A DNA stretch of 64,000 nucleotides from Aquaticitalea lipolytica. GTDB taxonomy: Bacteria; Bacteroidota; Bacteroidia; Flavobacteriales; Flavobacteriaceae. Below the pieces are notes generated by a model. The model saw only the letters and a program-made list of their open reading frames with translations, did not search any database and was not told the DNA's origin. The position numbers and the translations under genes are program-made. Location: contig NZ_BMIC01000001.1 of assembly GCF_014641635.1 (NCBI RefSeq), positions 496,001 through 560,000 of the forward strand, written 5' to 3'. Of the stretch, positions 55,301 to 63,846 are shown piece after piece (within the stretch, counting starts at the first letter, position 1; each line of letters starts with the position of its first letter).

Positions 55301-55957
55301 ATGAATTTGTTTTCTTCAGAAAAAAGAGTGCTTCAGCTCCCAAATGCAGAGCTTATTTATATTCCAAATTTTTATTCGGTTGAAAAAGCTAATGCGTATT
55401 TAAAGCTCCTTAAAGCTAAAACCAATTGGCAACACGATAGTATTACACTTTTTGGAAAAACACATTTACAACCACGTTTAACAGCTTTGTATGGTAATAA
55501 TAATGAGCCTTACACCTACTCTAACATTACCATGAAACCAATAGTGTTTACAAAACCTTTATTAGACATAAAGGCTGATGTTGAACAATTGGCTAGCCAT
55601 ACGTTTACTAGTGTATTACTTAATTTATATCGATTTGGTAGCGATAGCAATGGTTGGCATGCCGATAATGAAAAAGAATTAGGAATGCATCCTGTAATTG
55701 CTTCAGTAAGTTTTGGTGCCGAACGCTATTTTCATTTTAAACACCGAACGTTAAAAGATCAAAAACACAAACTATTACTAGAACATGGAAGCCTATTAAT
55801 CATGAAAGGCGAAATGCAAGCACATTGGTTACATCAAATACCAAAAACAAAACGCGAAATTGGAGAGCGGATTAATTTAACCTTTAGGTATATAAAACGG
55901 AAAAACCAAGGTCCCTCAACCTTGGTTCTCCTAATTTGCTTTTTATATATGTGGTAG
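55301..55957 (+). CDS. alkB: AlkB-like 2-oxoglutarate dioxygenase
   Basis: Fe(II)/2-oxoglutarate-dependent DNA/RNA alkylation-repair enzyme of 218 residues. The iron ligands are in NGWHADNEKEL (H-x-D) and HWLHQIPK (distal His), and 2-oxoglutarate is bound by RINLTFR. LLNLYRFGSDSNGWHAD is characteristic of the ALKBH2/3-like branch. The last about 18 residues run through a hairpin (55904-55927) and end in hydrophobic residues, so the C-terminus may be a late extension. It is divergent from the dipeptidase gene. Confidence 0.9.
   Translation: MNLFSSEKRVLQLPNAELIYIPNFYSVEKANAYLKLLKAKTNWQHDSITLFGKTHLQPRLTALYGNNNEPYTYSNITMKPIVFTKPLLDIKADVEQLASHTFTSVLLNLYRFGSDSNGWHADNEKELGMHPVIASVSFGAERYFHFKHRTLKDQKHKLLLEHGSLLIMKGEMQAHWLHQIPKTKREIGERINLTFRYIKRKNQGPSTLVLLICFLYMW
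55904..55927 (+). terminator. Hairpin within the 3' end of alkB
   Basis: AACCAAGGT (55904-55912) pairs with ACCTTGGTT (55919-55927) around CCCTCA. The following T-run is weak and 10 bases away, and the alkB stop codon lies beyond it, so function as a terminator is uncertain. Confidence 0.4.
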
Positions 55958-56355
55958 ATTTAGGGTCTCTAAGTCAACACATATGCAAATATTAATTAAT
56001 TAATCCATTGAACTAAAAACTAAATTTTAGTACACTTCAAATGTAAAATTAAAATTGATATTATCTGTCAAAATACATTATTAATCGATGAAATACATTA
56101 AATTTTAACATTTGTAGATGAAATTAACGATATTAACGATGAAATGCGTTTTAAAATTGTCTAAAAAAAATAATAAAACACATCATAAACGGAACAACTT
56201 TTGCGTTGTTACAACAAATTTGAATTAGAACAATTACTTTAGCATCACATAACAGTGCATAAAAAAATGAAACATTCATTATTAATTCTTAATAGAACAA
56301 CGGAATATTAATATGAATGTTCCATCTGACGTTTAAAAACAATTAGTATTAGCAG
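55958..56355. other. Long intergenic region with direct and inverted repeats
   Basis: A 398-base gap. GATGAAAT occurs three times (56087, 56117, 56138), 30 and 21 bases apart. A long dyad links GAAACATTCATTATTAAT (56269-56286) with ATATTAATATGAATGTTCC (56305-56323). No reading frame, tRNA or attC-like core was seen. It may hold the control region of the hydrolase gene at 56356. Confidence 0.4.
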
Positions 56356-57279
56356 ATGAAACAAATAGCAACACTCTTCTTTCTAGTAATCAGTTATTTA
56401 GGTTACAGTCAAGAAATAACATTTACGCAAACCGATTTACCAATTACAAAATTTATTGATGGTACGTTACTTACGCCAAACTCAGGTTCTAATACATTAG
56501 CTATTATTATTGCTGGTTCTGGACCAACAGATAGAGATGGCAACCAGAATTTTTTAAAAACCAGTAATCTTAAAAAGCTTGCAGTCAATCTTACAAATAA
56601 TGGTATAGCAACGTTTAGGTACGATAAGCGCATTGTAAAGCAAATTCGTAAAGGAAATGTCGACCCAAATATTATGTTCGATAATTTTGTTAGTGATGCA
56701 ATAGATGTGGTTAACTATTTTAAAAAGCAAAACACTTACAAGAAAATTTATATTATTGGTCATAGTCAAGGAAGCTTAATTGGTATGATGGCTGCAAAAG
56801 AGAATGTTGATGGCTTTGTATCGCTTGCTGGAGCAGGACAAACTATTGATAATGTAATTACAGAGCAAATACAAAAAACAGCTCCTATGTTTACTGATGA
56901 TACAAAACGCGTGTTTTCTGTACTTAAAGAAGGTAAAACTACTACAGATTATCCTGCTGCACTAGCTTCTGTTTTCGATATTAGTGTTCAGCGTTTTATT
57001 GCCAATTGGATGAGTTATAATCCGCAAGAAGAAATTAAAAAATTAGACATGCCAATACTTATTGTTAATGGCACTAAAGATTTGCAAGTAAGTGTTGAAG
57101 AAGCAAAACTGCTTAATGATTCAGCAAAAAATTCTGAATTAAAACTTATTGATAAAATGAATCATGTGCTTTTTATTATTGAAGGTGATGATCAGGAAAA
57201 TGCAAAATCGTATAACGATCATGCAGGAAAAGTATCAGAAGAACTCATAAATACTATTGTTGCATTTATTAAAAAATAA
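56356..57279 (+). CDS. Exported alpha/beta hydrolase
   Basis: Hydrolase of 307 residues with signal peptide MKQIATLFFLVISYLGYSQ. The oxyanion motif IIAGSGPTDRDGNQ resembles the serine aminopeptidase/esterase branch. The nucleophile is in IIGHSQGSLIGMMA, the acid is in LIVNGTKDLQVS and the His is in DKMNHVLF. It probably cleaves esters or peptides in the periplasm; substrate unknown. A strong terminator follows. Confidence 0.87.
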   Translation: MKQIATLFFLVISYLGYSQEITFTQTDLPITKFIDGTLLTPNSGSNTLAIIIAGSGPTDRDGNQNFLKTSNLKKLAVNLTNNGIATFRYDKRIVKQIRKGNVDPNIMFDNFVSDAIDVVNYFKKQNTYKKIYIIGHSQGSLIGMMAAKENVDGFVSLAGAGQTIDNVITEQIQKTAPMFTDDTKRVFSVLKEGKTTTDYPAALASVFDISVQRFIANWMSYNPQEEIKKLDMPILIVNGTKDLQVSVEEAKLLNDSAKNSELKLIDKMNHVLFIIEGDDQENAKSYNDHAGKVSEELINTIVAFIKK

Positions 57280-57301
57280 ATTCACCAAACATTATAAATC
57301 T

Positions 57302-57330
57302 AAAAAAGCACCTTAAAAAGGTGCTTTTTT
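57302..57330 (+). terminator. Intrinsic terminator
   Basis: AAAAAAGCACCTT (57302-57314) pairs perfectly with AAGGTGCTTTTTT (57318-57330), loop AAA. Confidence 0.88.
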
Positions 57331-57503
57331 ACTAACTAACCAACCAAATGTAATATTAACTTCTCTTAAGGTTAACTACTCCTTTTGTCTAATGAAGAGA
57401 GTAAAGTTTTACGAAAAGTATATTTCAAACTTCGTGCCAAAAACGAAAATACCTTTTTAATGTTTAGTTAATTTTGGTATTTTGCACAGATAAAATAACT
57501 AAA

Positions 57504-58769
57504 ATGGAAAACGCACCTATTTTTACTAACGACGGAATTGTATTCGGACTCTTAATGCTAGCTTTAGGCTTTGTATTCTACACCGAATCGAAAGAAACAG
57601 GATTCTGGTCTAAATTTTACAAATATATACCTGGACTCTTAATGTGTTATATGATTCCTGCGGTTTTTAATTCTCTAGGATTAATATCTGCAGATGTATC
57701 ACAAACCTATTATGTTGCCAGTCGTTATCTGCTTCCTGCTTCGTTGGTACTTTTAACCATTAGTATCGATTTAAAAGCAGTTTTTAATTTAGGATGGAAA
57801 GCATTAGTCATGTTTTTTACAGGTACTGTTGGTATTATTATAGGTGGACCAATTGCTATTTTAATTATCTCTACTTTTTCACCAGAAACCGTTGGAGGTG
57901 CTGGTTTTGATGCTGTTTGGAGAGGTCTTGCTACACTTGCTGGTAGTTGGATTGGTGGTGGTGCCAACCAAGCTGCGATGTTAGAAATATATGAATTTAA
58001 TCAGGAGTTATATGGTGGAATGGTATTAGTAGATATTGTTGTTGCCAATATTTGGATGGCTGTTTTACTTTTCGGAATTGGGAAGAAAGCTAAGATTGAC
58101 AAATGGCTAAAAGCTGACAATACTGCTATTGACGAACTAAAACACAGAGTACAAACATTTACAGATAAAATAACACGTAATCCATCATTAACAGACATAA
58201 TAGTTATACTCATGTTTGCTTTTGTTTCTGTTGGAATTGCACACTATGGCGCAGATGTTATTTCAAAATATTTAGTCGATAATTTTGAATCGGTAAGAAA
58301 TCCGAAAAGTGCATTATCATCATTTGGAAGTAGTTTCTTTTGGTTGATTTCTATTGCAACCTTAATGGGAATTTTATTATCATTTACAAAAGCAAAAAAT
58401 TATGAAGGCGCTGGAGCCAGTAAAATTGGAAGTGTTTTTATTTACATTTTAGTCGCTACCATTGGTATGAAAATGGATTTAGGTAAAATATTTGAAAATC
58501 CAGGGCTTATCCTTATTGGTATAGTTTGGATGGTTATTCATGCTGGATTATTAATTTTAGTCGCAAAACTAATAAAAGCACCATACTTTTTCTTGGCTGT
58601 AGGTAGTCAGGCAAATGTTGGCGGAGCAGCCTCTGCTCCTGTTGTTGCAGCAGCATTTCATCCATCACTAGCTACTGTTGGAGCATTACTAGCAGTGTTT
58701 GGTTATGTAGTGGGAACCTATGGTGCAATTTTATGTGCAGAGCTTATGAAAATAGCTTCTGCAGGTTAG
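57504..58769 (+). CDS. DUF819 family membrane protein
   Basis: Membrane protein of 421 residues with about eleven helices. The ATG at 57504 (MENAPIFTNDGIVFGLLML) is chosen over an upstream TTG at 57474. LAGSWIGGGANQAAM and the matching C-terminal VGSQANVGGAASAPVVAAAF suggest an inverted two-repeat transporter fold. DUF819 (YjcL-like) proteins are probably transporters. A TAATTTTG box lies at 57469-57476. Confidence 0.9.
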   Translation: MENAPIFTNDGIVFGLLMLALGFVFYTESKETGFWSKFYKYIPGLLMCYMIPAVFNSLGLISADVSQTYYVASRYLLPASLVLLTISIDLKAVFNLGWKALVMFFTGTVGIIIGGPIAILIISTFSPETVGGAGFDAVWRGLATLAGSWIGGGANQAAMLEIYEFNQELYGGMVLVDIVVANIWMAVLLFGIGKKAKIDKWLKADNTAIDELKHRVQTFTDKITRNPSLTDIIVILMFAFVSVGIAHYGADVISKYLVDNFESVRNPKSALSSFGSSFFWLISIATLMGILLSFTKAKNYEGAGASKIGSVFIYILVATIGMKMDLGKIFENPGLILIGIVWMVIHAGLLILVAKLIKAPYFFLAVGSQANVGGAASAPVVAAAFHPSLATVGALLAVFGYVVGTYGAILCAELMKIASAG

Positions 58770-58842
58770 TTTTTATTGAATAATTATAAGATATTTGCGA
58801 ACCAAAAAATTAACTAATCAGCTTCAAAAAAATTAAAAACCA

Positions 58843-59538
58843 ATGAAAAAATTAAGTCTTTTAGTCCTTTTACTTTTGATAATCTCTTGTGGTAAAGACA
58901 GTGATTCAAATTTTACTTTAAAAGGAAACGTTAAAGGGTTAAAAAAAGGAACAGTGTATCTTCAAAAGGTAAAAGACTCTGTTTTTGAAACTATAGATTC
59001 GTTGGTTGTAAATGGAAATCCAGAGTTTGAGCTACATACAAATATAGAATCTCCTGAGGTTCTGTTTTTAAAACTTCATATGAATGATAATGAAGAGCAT
59101 ATTATTACATTCTTTGCTGATAAGGGTGTTACTGAATTTAATTCAACCTTAAAAAACTTCGAGATGGATGCAAAGATTAAAGGTTCAAAACAACAAGAAA
59201 AATTAGAAGAATACCTTTTAATGATGTCACGCTACAACAATAAAAACTTAGACATTATTAAAGACAATCTTGATGCTCAAAAAGATAATGATACTGTTAA
59301 GCTTAACAAAAGTGTAAAGCAATATCAAGGCATTATAAAAAGTAAATACTTGTACACAATCAATTTTGCAATAAATAATAAGGATAGTGAAGTTGCACCT
59401 TATTTAGCGCTTTCTGAAATTTATGACGCAAATATTAAATATTTAGATACTATTAATAACCAATTAACTCCAAAAGTAAAAGCATCTAAATACGGAAAAC
59501 AATTGCAAGACTATATCAATAAAAGAAAAGCGCAATAG
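58843..59538 (+). CDS. DUF4369 lipoprotein
   Basis: Lipoprotein of 231 residues with lipobox IISC (MKKLSLLVLLLLIISC). The N-terminal beta domain (FTLKGNVKGLKKGTVYLQKV, DSLVVNGNPEFELHTNIESPEV) fits DUF4369, usually found before thioredoxin-like domains in Bacteroidota. Here the C-terminal part is helical and no CxxC thioredoxin motif is present. Function unknown. Confidence 0.85.
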   Translation: MKKLSLLVLLLLIISCGKDSDSNFTLKGNVKGLKKGTVYLQKVKDSVFETIDSLVVNGNPEFELHTNIESPEVLFLKLHMNDNEEHIITFFADKGVTEFNSTLKNFEMDAKIKGSKQQEKLEEYLLMMSRYNNKNLDIIKDNLDAQKDNDTVKLNKSVKQYQGIIKSKYLYTINFAINNKDSEVAPYLALSEIYDANIKYLDTINNQLTPKVKASKYGKQLQDYINKRKAQ

Positions 59539-59648
59539 TTCCTTTTTTTACTCCTTATATTCTGTTTTTAGACTAATTAGTTTTAAAAAACGTTAAATCT
59601 CATAGCTTTCAAAGACTATTTGATAATTTGTAACGTATATAAAACTGA

Positions 59649-61994
59649 ATGAAGCTAAACAAAAAACAACTTTATAAATGGCTTAAGCGAATAGGTTTTA
59701 GTATCCTAACGCTTATAGTACTTTTTACCTGCTTTTATGCAAGCATCTACTTTGGACTTTGGGGAAAAATTCCTTCTAACGAAAAAATAGTAGGTCTTAA
59801 GCAAAGTCAAGCAACACAAATTCTAGACGCAAATAACGATCTTATTGGAAAGCTTTACATCTACGATAGGCAATCGATAACTTTTTCAGATTTTCCGCAA
59901 CACTTATTAGATGCTTTAATTGCAACTGAAGATGTTCGTTTTTATGAGCATAATGGAGTAGACAACAAGAGTTTATTAAGAGTGTTTTTTAAAACCATTT
60001 TACTGTCTGACGAATCTTCAGGTGGAGGAAGCACTATTACTTTACAGCTAGCAAAAAATCTCTTTGGAAGAGAACATTCTGGAGCTATAGGAACCGTTGT
60101 AAATAAAATAAAAGAAAGCATTGTTGCTAAACGAATTGAGAGCCTTTACAGTAAAAAAGAGATTTTAACCTTATACTTAAACACTGTTCCCTTTCCTGAT
60201 AACACTTACGGAATTGAAAGTGCTTCAGAAAAATTTTTTAATGTACATACTAAAGATTTGAATGTATGGCAAGCAGCAACTCTTGTTGGCACATTAAAAG
60301 CAAATCATAGTTATAACCCGAGGTTATTTCCTGAAAAATCTAAAGCACGACGTAACTTAGTTATCGATCAAATGGTAAACTACAAGTACCTGTCTGATAC
60401 TGATGCAGCAATAAATAAAAGCAAAGACATTGTTTTAGATTATCAGTATTATGCTCCAAACCAAGGATTAGCTCCATATTTTAGAGCAGAAATAAAAAAG
60501 CAATTAGATGCTATTCTGAAACAGAAAAAATTCACAAAACCTGATGGTGAGCAATATAATATTTATCACGATGGACTTAAAATTTACACCACTTTAGATA
60601 ATACTATGCAACGCTATGCAGAAGAAGCTATGCGAGAACATATGAAAGAGTTACAACATCAATTTGAAGTAGCATACGGAAAAAGAGCACCTTGGTTAAA
60701 AAACAAACCTGCTTATCTGGAAGCCAAAAAGCGATTAAAAAAATATAGAGACTTAAAAGCAAAAGGGTTATCGGAAAAGGCTATTGAAGACGAGTTAAAA
60801 AAGACACATAAAACAGAACTTTTCTCTTGGGATGAAACCATAATAAAAACCATATCTACATTAGACAGTCTTGAATATTATTCAAAGTTTTTAAATGCAG
60901 GATTTTTGTCTTTAGACCCAAAAACTGGAGCTATAAAATCTTATGTTGGAGGCATAGATTACAGATTTTTTCAATATGACCATATATCGCAAAGCAAACG
61001 TCAAGTAGGTTCAACTTTTAAGCCTTTTGTATATACTGCTGCAATTGAAAACGGTATGTCGCCTTGCACGTATTTTCCTTTAAAAGCAGTTACCTATACT
61101 GATGAAAAAAACTGGACACCAACTAACTCATCTGATATTGAAGATGAAGAAAATCTTAATTATTCTTTAGAAAAATCGTTGAGCAATTCAGTAAATACTA
61201 TCGCTGTAAAAGTATTGGATGAAGTAGGTATAGACGAAGTGATTAAACAAGCTCATAATATGGGCATTAAAAGCGATATTGAAGCTGTGCCTTCTATTGC
61301 CTTAGGTTCTGCGAATTTAAGCATGATAGAGCTTGCTAGAGCCTATACAACATATGTTAATGATAGTAAACCAGTAACTCCAGTTTTTATTACAAGAATT
61401 GAAGACAAAAACGGTAATGTAATTGCTTCGTATGAAGATATAAACCCAAAAGCTGTAACCGAAAAAGCTTATAGTGACGATACAAGACAAGTTTTATTAG
61501 AATTCATGAAAGCTACTGTTAATGATGGAACAGCAAATAGGTTGCGAACCAAATACAATCTGCAAAATGCAATAGCTGGAAAAACAGGAACTACTCAAGA
61601 TAATAAAGATGGTTGGTTTGTTGGTATAACTCCAAAATTAGTAACCTTAACTTGGGTTGGCAACGATAATCAGCAAATAGGATTCAGCAATACAGGTATT
61701 GGACAAGGCGCAAACTCAGCACTTCCAATTTTTGCCAAATACCTTCAAAAACTAAACAGAGATTCAAAATACAATGCTATTACAAAAGCTCAATTTGAAT
61801 ATCCTACTGAAGAGGTTTTAATGTCTTTAGACTGCGAATTAACAAAAACTGATGGATTCTTTAAGCGTCTTTTTGGCAGCAAAAAAGATACCATACAATT
61901 TAAAGAAGAACCTAAAAAAGGAATATTCTCTTGGCTTAAAAAGAAAAAGAAAGACAAAGATGAAGATGAAAACCTTGAAGAAAACGACAATTAA
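59649..61994 (+). CDS. mrcA: Penicillin-binding protein 1A (bifunctional)
   Basis: Class A PBP of 781 residues. A membrane anchor (SILTLIVLFTCFYASIYFGLW) is followed by the GT51 glycosyltransferase domain with ATEDVRFYEHNGVD, GGGSTITLQLAKNLF and KILTLYLNTVPF-type (KEILTLYLNTVPFPD) motifs. The transpeptidase domain has SxxK in RQVGSTFKPFVY, SxN in SNSVNTIAVKVL and KTG in IAGKTGTTQDNKDGWF. It polymerises and cross-links peptidoglycan. The C-terminal tail is Lys/Glu/Asp-rich. A bidirectional terminator follows. Confidence 0.95.
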   Translation: MKLNKKQLYKWLKRIGFSILTLIVLFTCFYASIYFGLWGKIPSNEKIVGLKQSQATQILDANNDLIGKLYIYDRQSITFSDFPQHLLDALIATEDVRFYEHNGVDNKSLLRVFFKTILLSDESSGGGSTITLQLAKNLFGREHSGAIGTVVNKIKESIVAKRIESLYSKKEILTLYLNTVPFPDNTYGIESASEKFFNVHTKDLNVWQAATLVGTLKANHSYNPRLFPEKSKARRNLVIDQMVNYKYLSDTDAAINKSKDIVLDYQYYAPNQGLAPYFRAEIKKQLDAILKQKKFTKPDGEQYNIYHDGLKIYTTLDNTMQRYAEEAMREHMKELQHQFEVAYGKRAPWLKNKPAYLEAKKRLKKYRDLKAKGLSEKAIEDELKKTHKTELFSWDETIIKTISTLDSLEYYSKFLNAGFLSLDPKTGAIKSYVGGIDYRFFQYDHISQSKRQVGSTFKPFVYTAAIENGMSPCTYFPLKAVTYTDEKNWTPTNSSDIEDEENLNYSLEKSLSNSVNTIAVKVLDEVGIDEVIKQAHNMGIKSDIEAVPSIALGSANLSMIELARAYTTYVNDSKPVTPVFITRIEDKNGNVIASYEDINPKAVTEKAYSDDTRQVLLEFMKATVNDGTANRLRTKYNLQNAIAGKTGTTQDNKDGWFVGITPKLVTLTWVGNDNQQIGFSNTGIGQGANSALPIFAKYLQKLNRDSKYNAITKAQFEYPTEEVLMSLDCELTKTDGFFKRLFGSKKDTIQFKEEPKKGIFSWLKKKKKDKDEDENLEENDN

Positions 61995-62001
61995 TAAAAC
62001 A

Positions 62002-62030
62002 AAAAAGTCTCTCATTTTGAGAGACTTTTT
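62002..62030. terminator. Bidirectional terminator
   Basis: AAAAAGTCTCTCA (62002-62014) pairs with TGAGAGACTTTTT (62018-62030), loop TTT. It separates the PBP1A gene (+) from the tRNA gene (-). Confidence 0.88.
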
Positions 62031-62033
62031 AAG

Positions 62034-62107
62034 AGCCGATGGAGGGACTCGAACCCACGACCTGCTGATTACAAATCAGCTGCTCTAGCCAGCTGAGCTA
62101 CATCGGC
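62034..62107 (-). tRNA. tRNA-Thr (TGT)
   Basis: A 74-base cloverleaf on the minus strand. The acceptor stem is GCCGATG with CATCGGC, and the D-arm is GCTCAGCTGGCTAGAGC. The anticodon stem GCTGA/TCAGC has the loop TTTGTAA, giving anticodon TGT. The T-arm is GTGGGTTCGAGTCCCTC-like. CCA is not encoded. A reading frame on the other strand that crosses it is spurious. Confidence 0.95.
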
Positions 62108-62119
62108 TTTTGAAGACTG

Positions 62120-62149
62120 CAAATATAATAGTGAAAATTATATTTGCAA
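62120..62149 (-). promoter_or_regulatory. Promoter of tRNA-Thr
   Basis: On the minus strand TTG (62147-62149), a 19-base spacer and TATATTTG (62120-62127) match the Bacteroidetes consensus exactly, about 13 bases before the tRNA. The region is a perfect 11-bp inverted repeat, GCAAATATAAT (62119-62129) and ATTATATTTGC (62137-62147). Confidence 0.75.
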
Positions 62150-62168
62150 ATCTTTTGAAAAAAAATTA

Positions 62169-62435
62169 TTAGAGTTTGTTAATCTTTTCGATTAACGCTC
62201 TTCCTTTAACTTCTAACTCATTGTTAACCGCTTTAAGGTGAGCTTTTCTATTCTCAACAGTTTTATCGTTTACTTTAGCAATAAGTTCATCAAAAACTTC
62301 GATAGCCTCATCAATTAACGCTTCGCTCTTTTTTGTGTCTTTATCAGTGTTTGTATATTCCCAAACATAGATTGCTTCAATAATATCACCTATAACATAA
62401 TTAATGTCTTTCTTTAGGTTTCTAACATTTGCCAT
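62169..62435 (-). CDS. Small conserved helical protein
   Basis: Protein of 88 residues, predicted all-helical and charged (LKKDINYVIGDIIEAIYVW, EALIDEAIEVFDELIAKV). No signal peptide. It is of a type often seen in Flavobacteria next to manA or tRNA genes; I cannot name a family. It is separate from manA by 29 bases. Confidence 0.7.
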   Translation of the reverse strand: MANVRNLKKDINYVIGDIIEAIYVWEYTNTDKDTKKSEALIDEAIEVFDELIAKVNDKTVENRKAHLKAVNNELEVKGRALIEKINKL

Positions 62436-62464
62436 AATATCTTTTTATTTAATTGCGTGCAAAA

Positions 62465-63436
62465 TTAAACATAAACTTCTAATAGTGTAGCATTTTTAGA
62501 AGTTATTTCATAAGTTTTGATTGCTGCTGGAAGTAAAATTGTTTCTCCTTTAACAATCGTTTCGGAATGTGATTGTGTTGAAATCTCTGCTTCACCATCA
62601 ACACACATATAAATAATAAATGAATCGTTTGTGTTTTCCTTTTTTAGCTTTGAATCAACTTTTAAATAACTTGTTGTAAAATATGGACAACTTACCATTT
62701 GATTAGATTGGTTCATTTCCTTATCATAAACAACTCTAAAGTCGTCTTCCATATCAAAACCAATAGCATCAAGAGCTAAATCGTTGTGCAATTCGCGTTC
62801 GTTACCTTTATCATCAACTCTATCCCAATCATAAACTCTATATGTAATATCACTGGTTTGTTGTATTTCTGCCAATAACACACCTGCTCCAATGGCATGT
62901 ACACGACCTACTTCAATAAAATATGTATCGCCTTCTTTTACTTTATCAAAGTTTAGAATTTTGGTGAGTGTCTTATCTTCAAGATGTTTTAGATATAATT
63001 CTGGTGTTACCTTTTGATTAAAACCTACTATTAAATTAGAATCTTTATCAGCTTGCATTACATACCACATTTCAGTTTTTCCAAACGAATTATGTCGTTT
63101 TGCTGCTAATTCATCATTAGGATGTAATTGTATTGATAAATCTTCTTTAGCGTCTATAAACTTAATTAGCAACGGAAACTTGTTACCAAAGTGCTTATAA
63201 TTTTTTTCGCCAATTAAATCTGCTTTATAGGTACTTAGTAAATGCTTTAACGATTGACCTTCTAAATTACCATTACTTACAATTGAAGTATCACCTTCAA
63301 CATCACTTATTTCCCAACTCTCTCCAACATTTGGCAGATTAGAATCTTTGTTTAATATAGCTTTTAGTTTTTTTCCTCCCCAAATTTTGTCTTTTAAAAT
63401 GGGTTGAAATTTAATTGGATATAATATACTCTTCAT
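62465..63436 (-). CDS. manA: Type I phosphomannose isomerase
   Basis: Zinc enzyme of 323 residues that interconverts mannose 6-phosphate and fructose 6-phosphate, feeding GDP-mannose for surface polysaccharides. The N-terminus is LKDKIWGGKKL. Zinc ligands are in SIQLHPNDELA and KTEMWYVM, and VGRVHAIGAGVLLAEIQQTSD with TYRVYDWDR is typical. The short form common in Firmicutes and Bacteroidota lacks the extra domain of E. coli ManA. It overlaps the queD stop/start by one base. Confidence 0.92.
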   Translation of the reverse strand: MKSILYPIKFQPILKDKIWGGKKLKAILNKDSNLPNVGESWEISDVEGDTSIVSNGNLEGQSLKHLLSTYKADLIGEKNYKHFGNKFPLLIKFIDAKEDLSIQLHPNDELAAKRHNSFGKTEMWYVMQADKDSNLIVGFNQKVTPELYLKHLEDKTLTKILNFDKVKEGDTYFIEVGRVHAIGAGVLLAEIQQTSDITYRVYDWDRVDDKGNERELHNDLALDAIGFDMEDDFRVVYDKEMNQSNQMVSCPYFTTSYLKVDSKLKKENTNDSFIIYMCVDGEAEISTQSHSETIVKGETILLPAAIKTYEITSKNATLLEVYV

Positions 63437-63846
63437 TATCTACCTGAATAGGTTACAAAATTACGTGGTGTTTCGTAAAGCACAACTTCTAAGTCTAAAA
63501 TTGGGTCTAGTTTTGCTTTAATCTTATTGTAGGTTATAACAACTATATTTTCTGCTGTTGGGTTTAAGTCTTTAAATTCTGGAACTTCAACATTCAGGTT
63601 TTTATGATCAAAGGCGTCTTCAATTTCTTCCTTAATAATATCTTTAAGAATTTTCATATCCATAACATAACCCGTTTCTTTATTTATGCGACCAGTTACA
63701 CTAACAATAAGCTCGTAATTATGTCCATGAAAATTAGGGTTACTGCACTTGCCAAAAACAGCATTATTTTTCTCGTCTGACCAATCTTTTCTATACAAAC
63801 GATGTGCAGCATTAAAATGTGCTTTTCTACTTACTGTAACTATCAT
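63436..63846 (-). CDS. queD: 6-carboxytetrahydropterin synthase QueD
   Basis: PTPS-family enzyme of 136 residues. Zinc His ligands are in AHFNAAHRL and NFHGHNYEL, the catalytic Cys is in FGKCSN, and DHKNLN and YETPRNFV are also conserved. It makes 6-carboxy-tetrahydropterin for queuosine; a classical PTPS role is less likely in bacteria. It overlaps the idi-like gene (ATGA) and manA, so three genes share an operon. Confidence 0.9.
   Translation of the reverse strand: MIVTVSRKAHFNAAHRLYRKDWSDEKNNAVFGKCSNPNFHGHNYELIVSVTGRINKETGYVMDMKILKDIIKEEIEDAFDHKNLNVEVPEFKDLNPTAENIVVITYNKIKAKLDPILDLEVVLYETPRNFVTYSGR

Noticed and set aside
61852-62088. Plus-strand reading frame of 78 codons across the PBP1A end and the tRNA
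   Set aside because: It is out of frame with PBP1A, runs through the terminator and reads the tRNA antisense (ending GGTRTHDLLITNQLL), a well-known kind of false protein.
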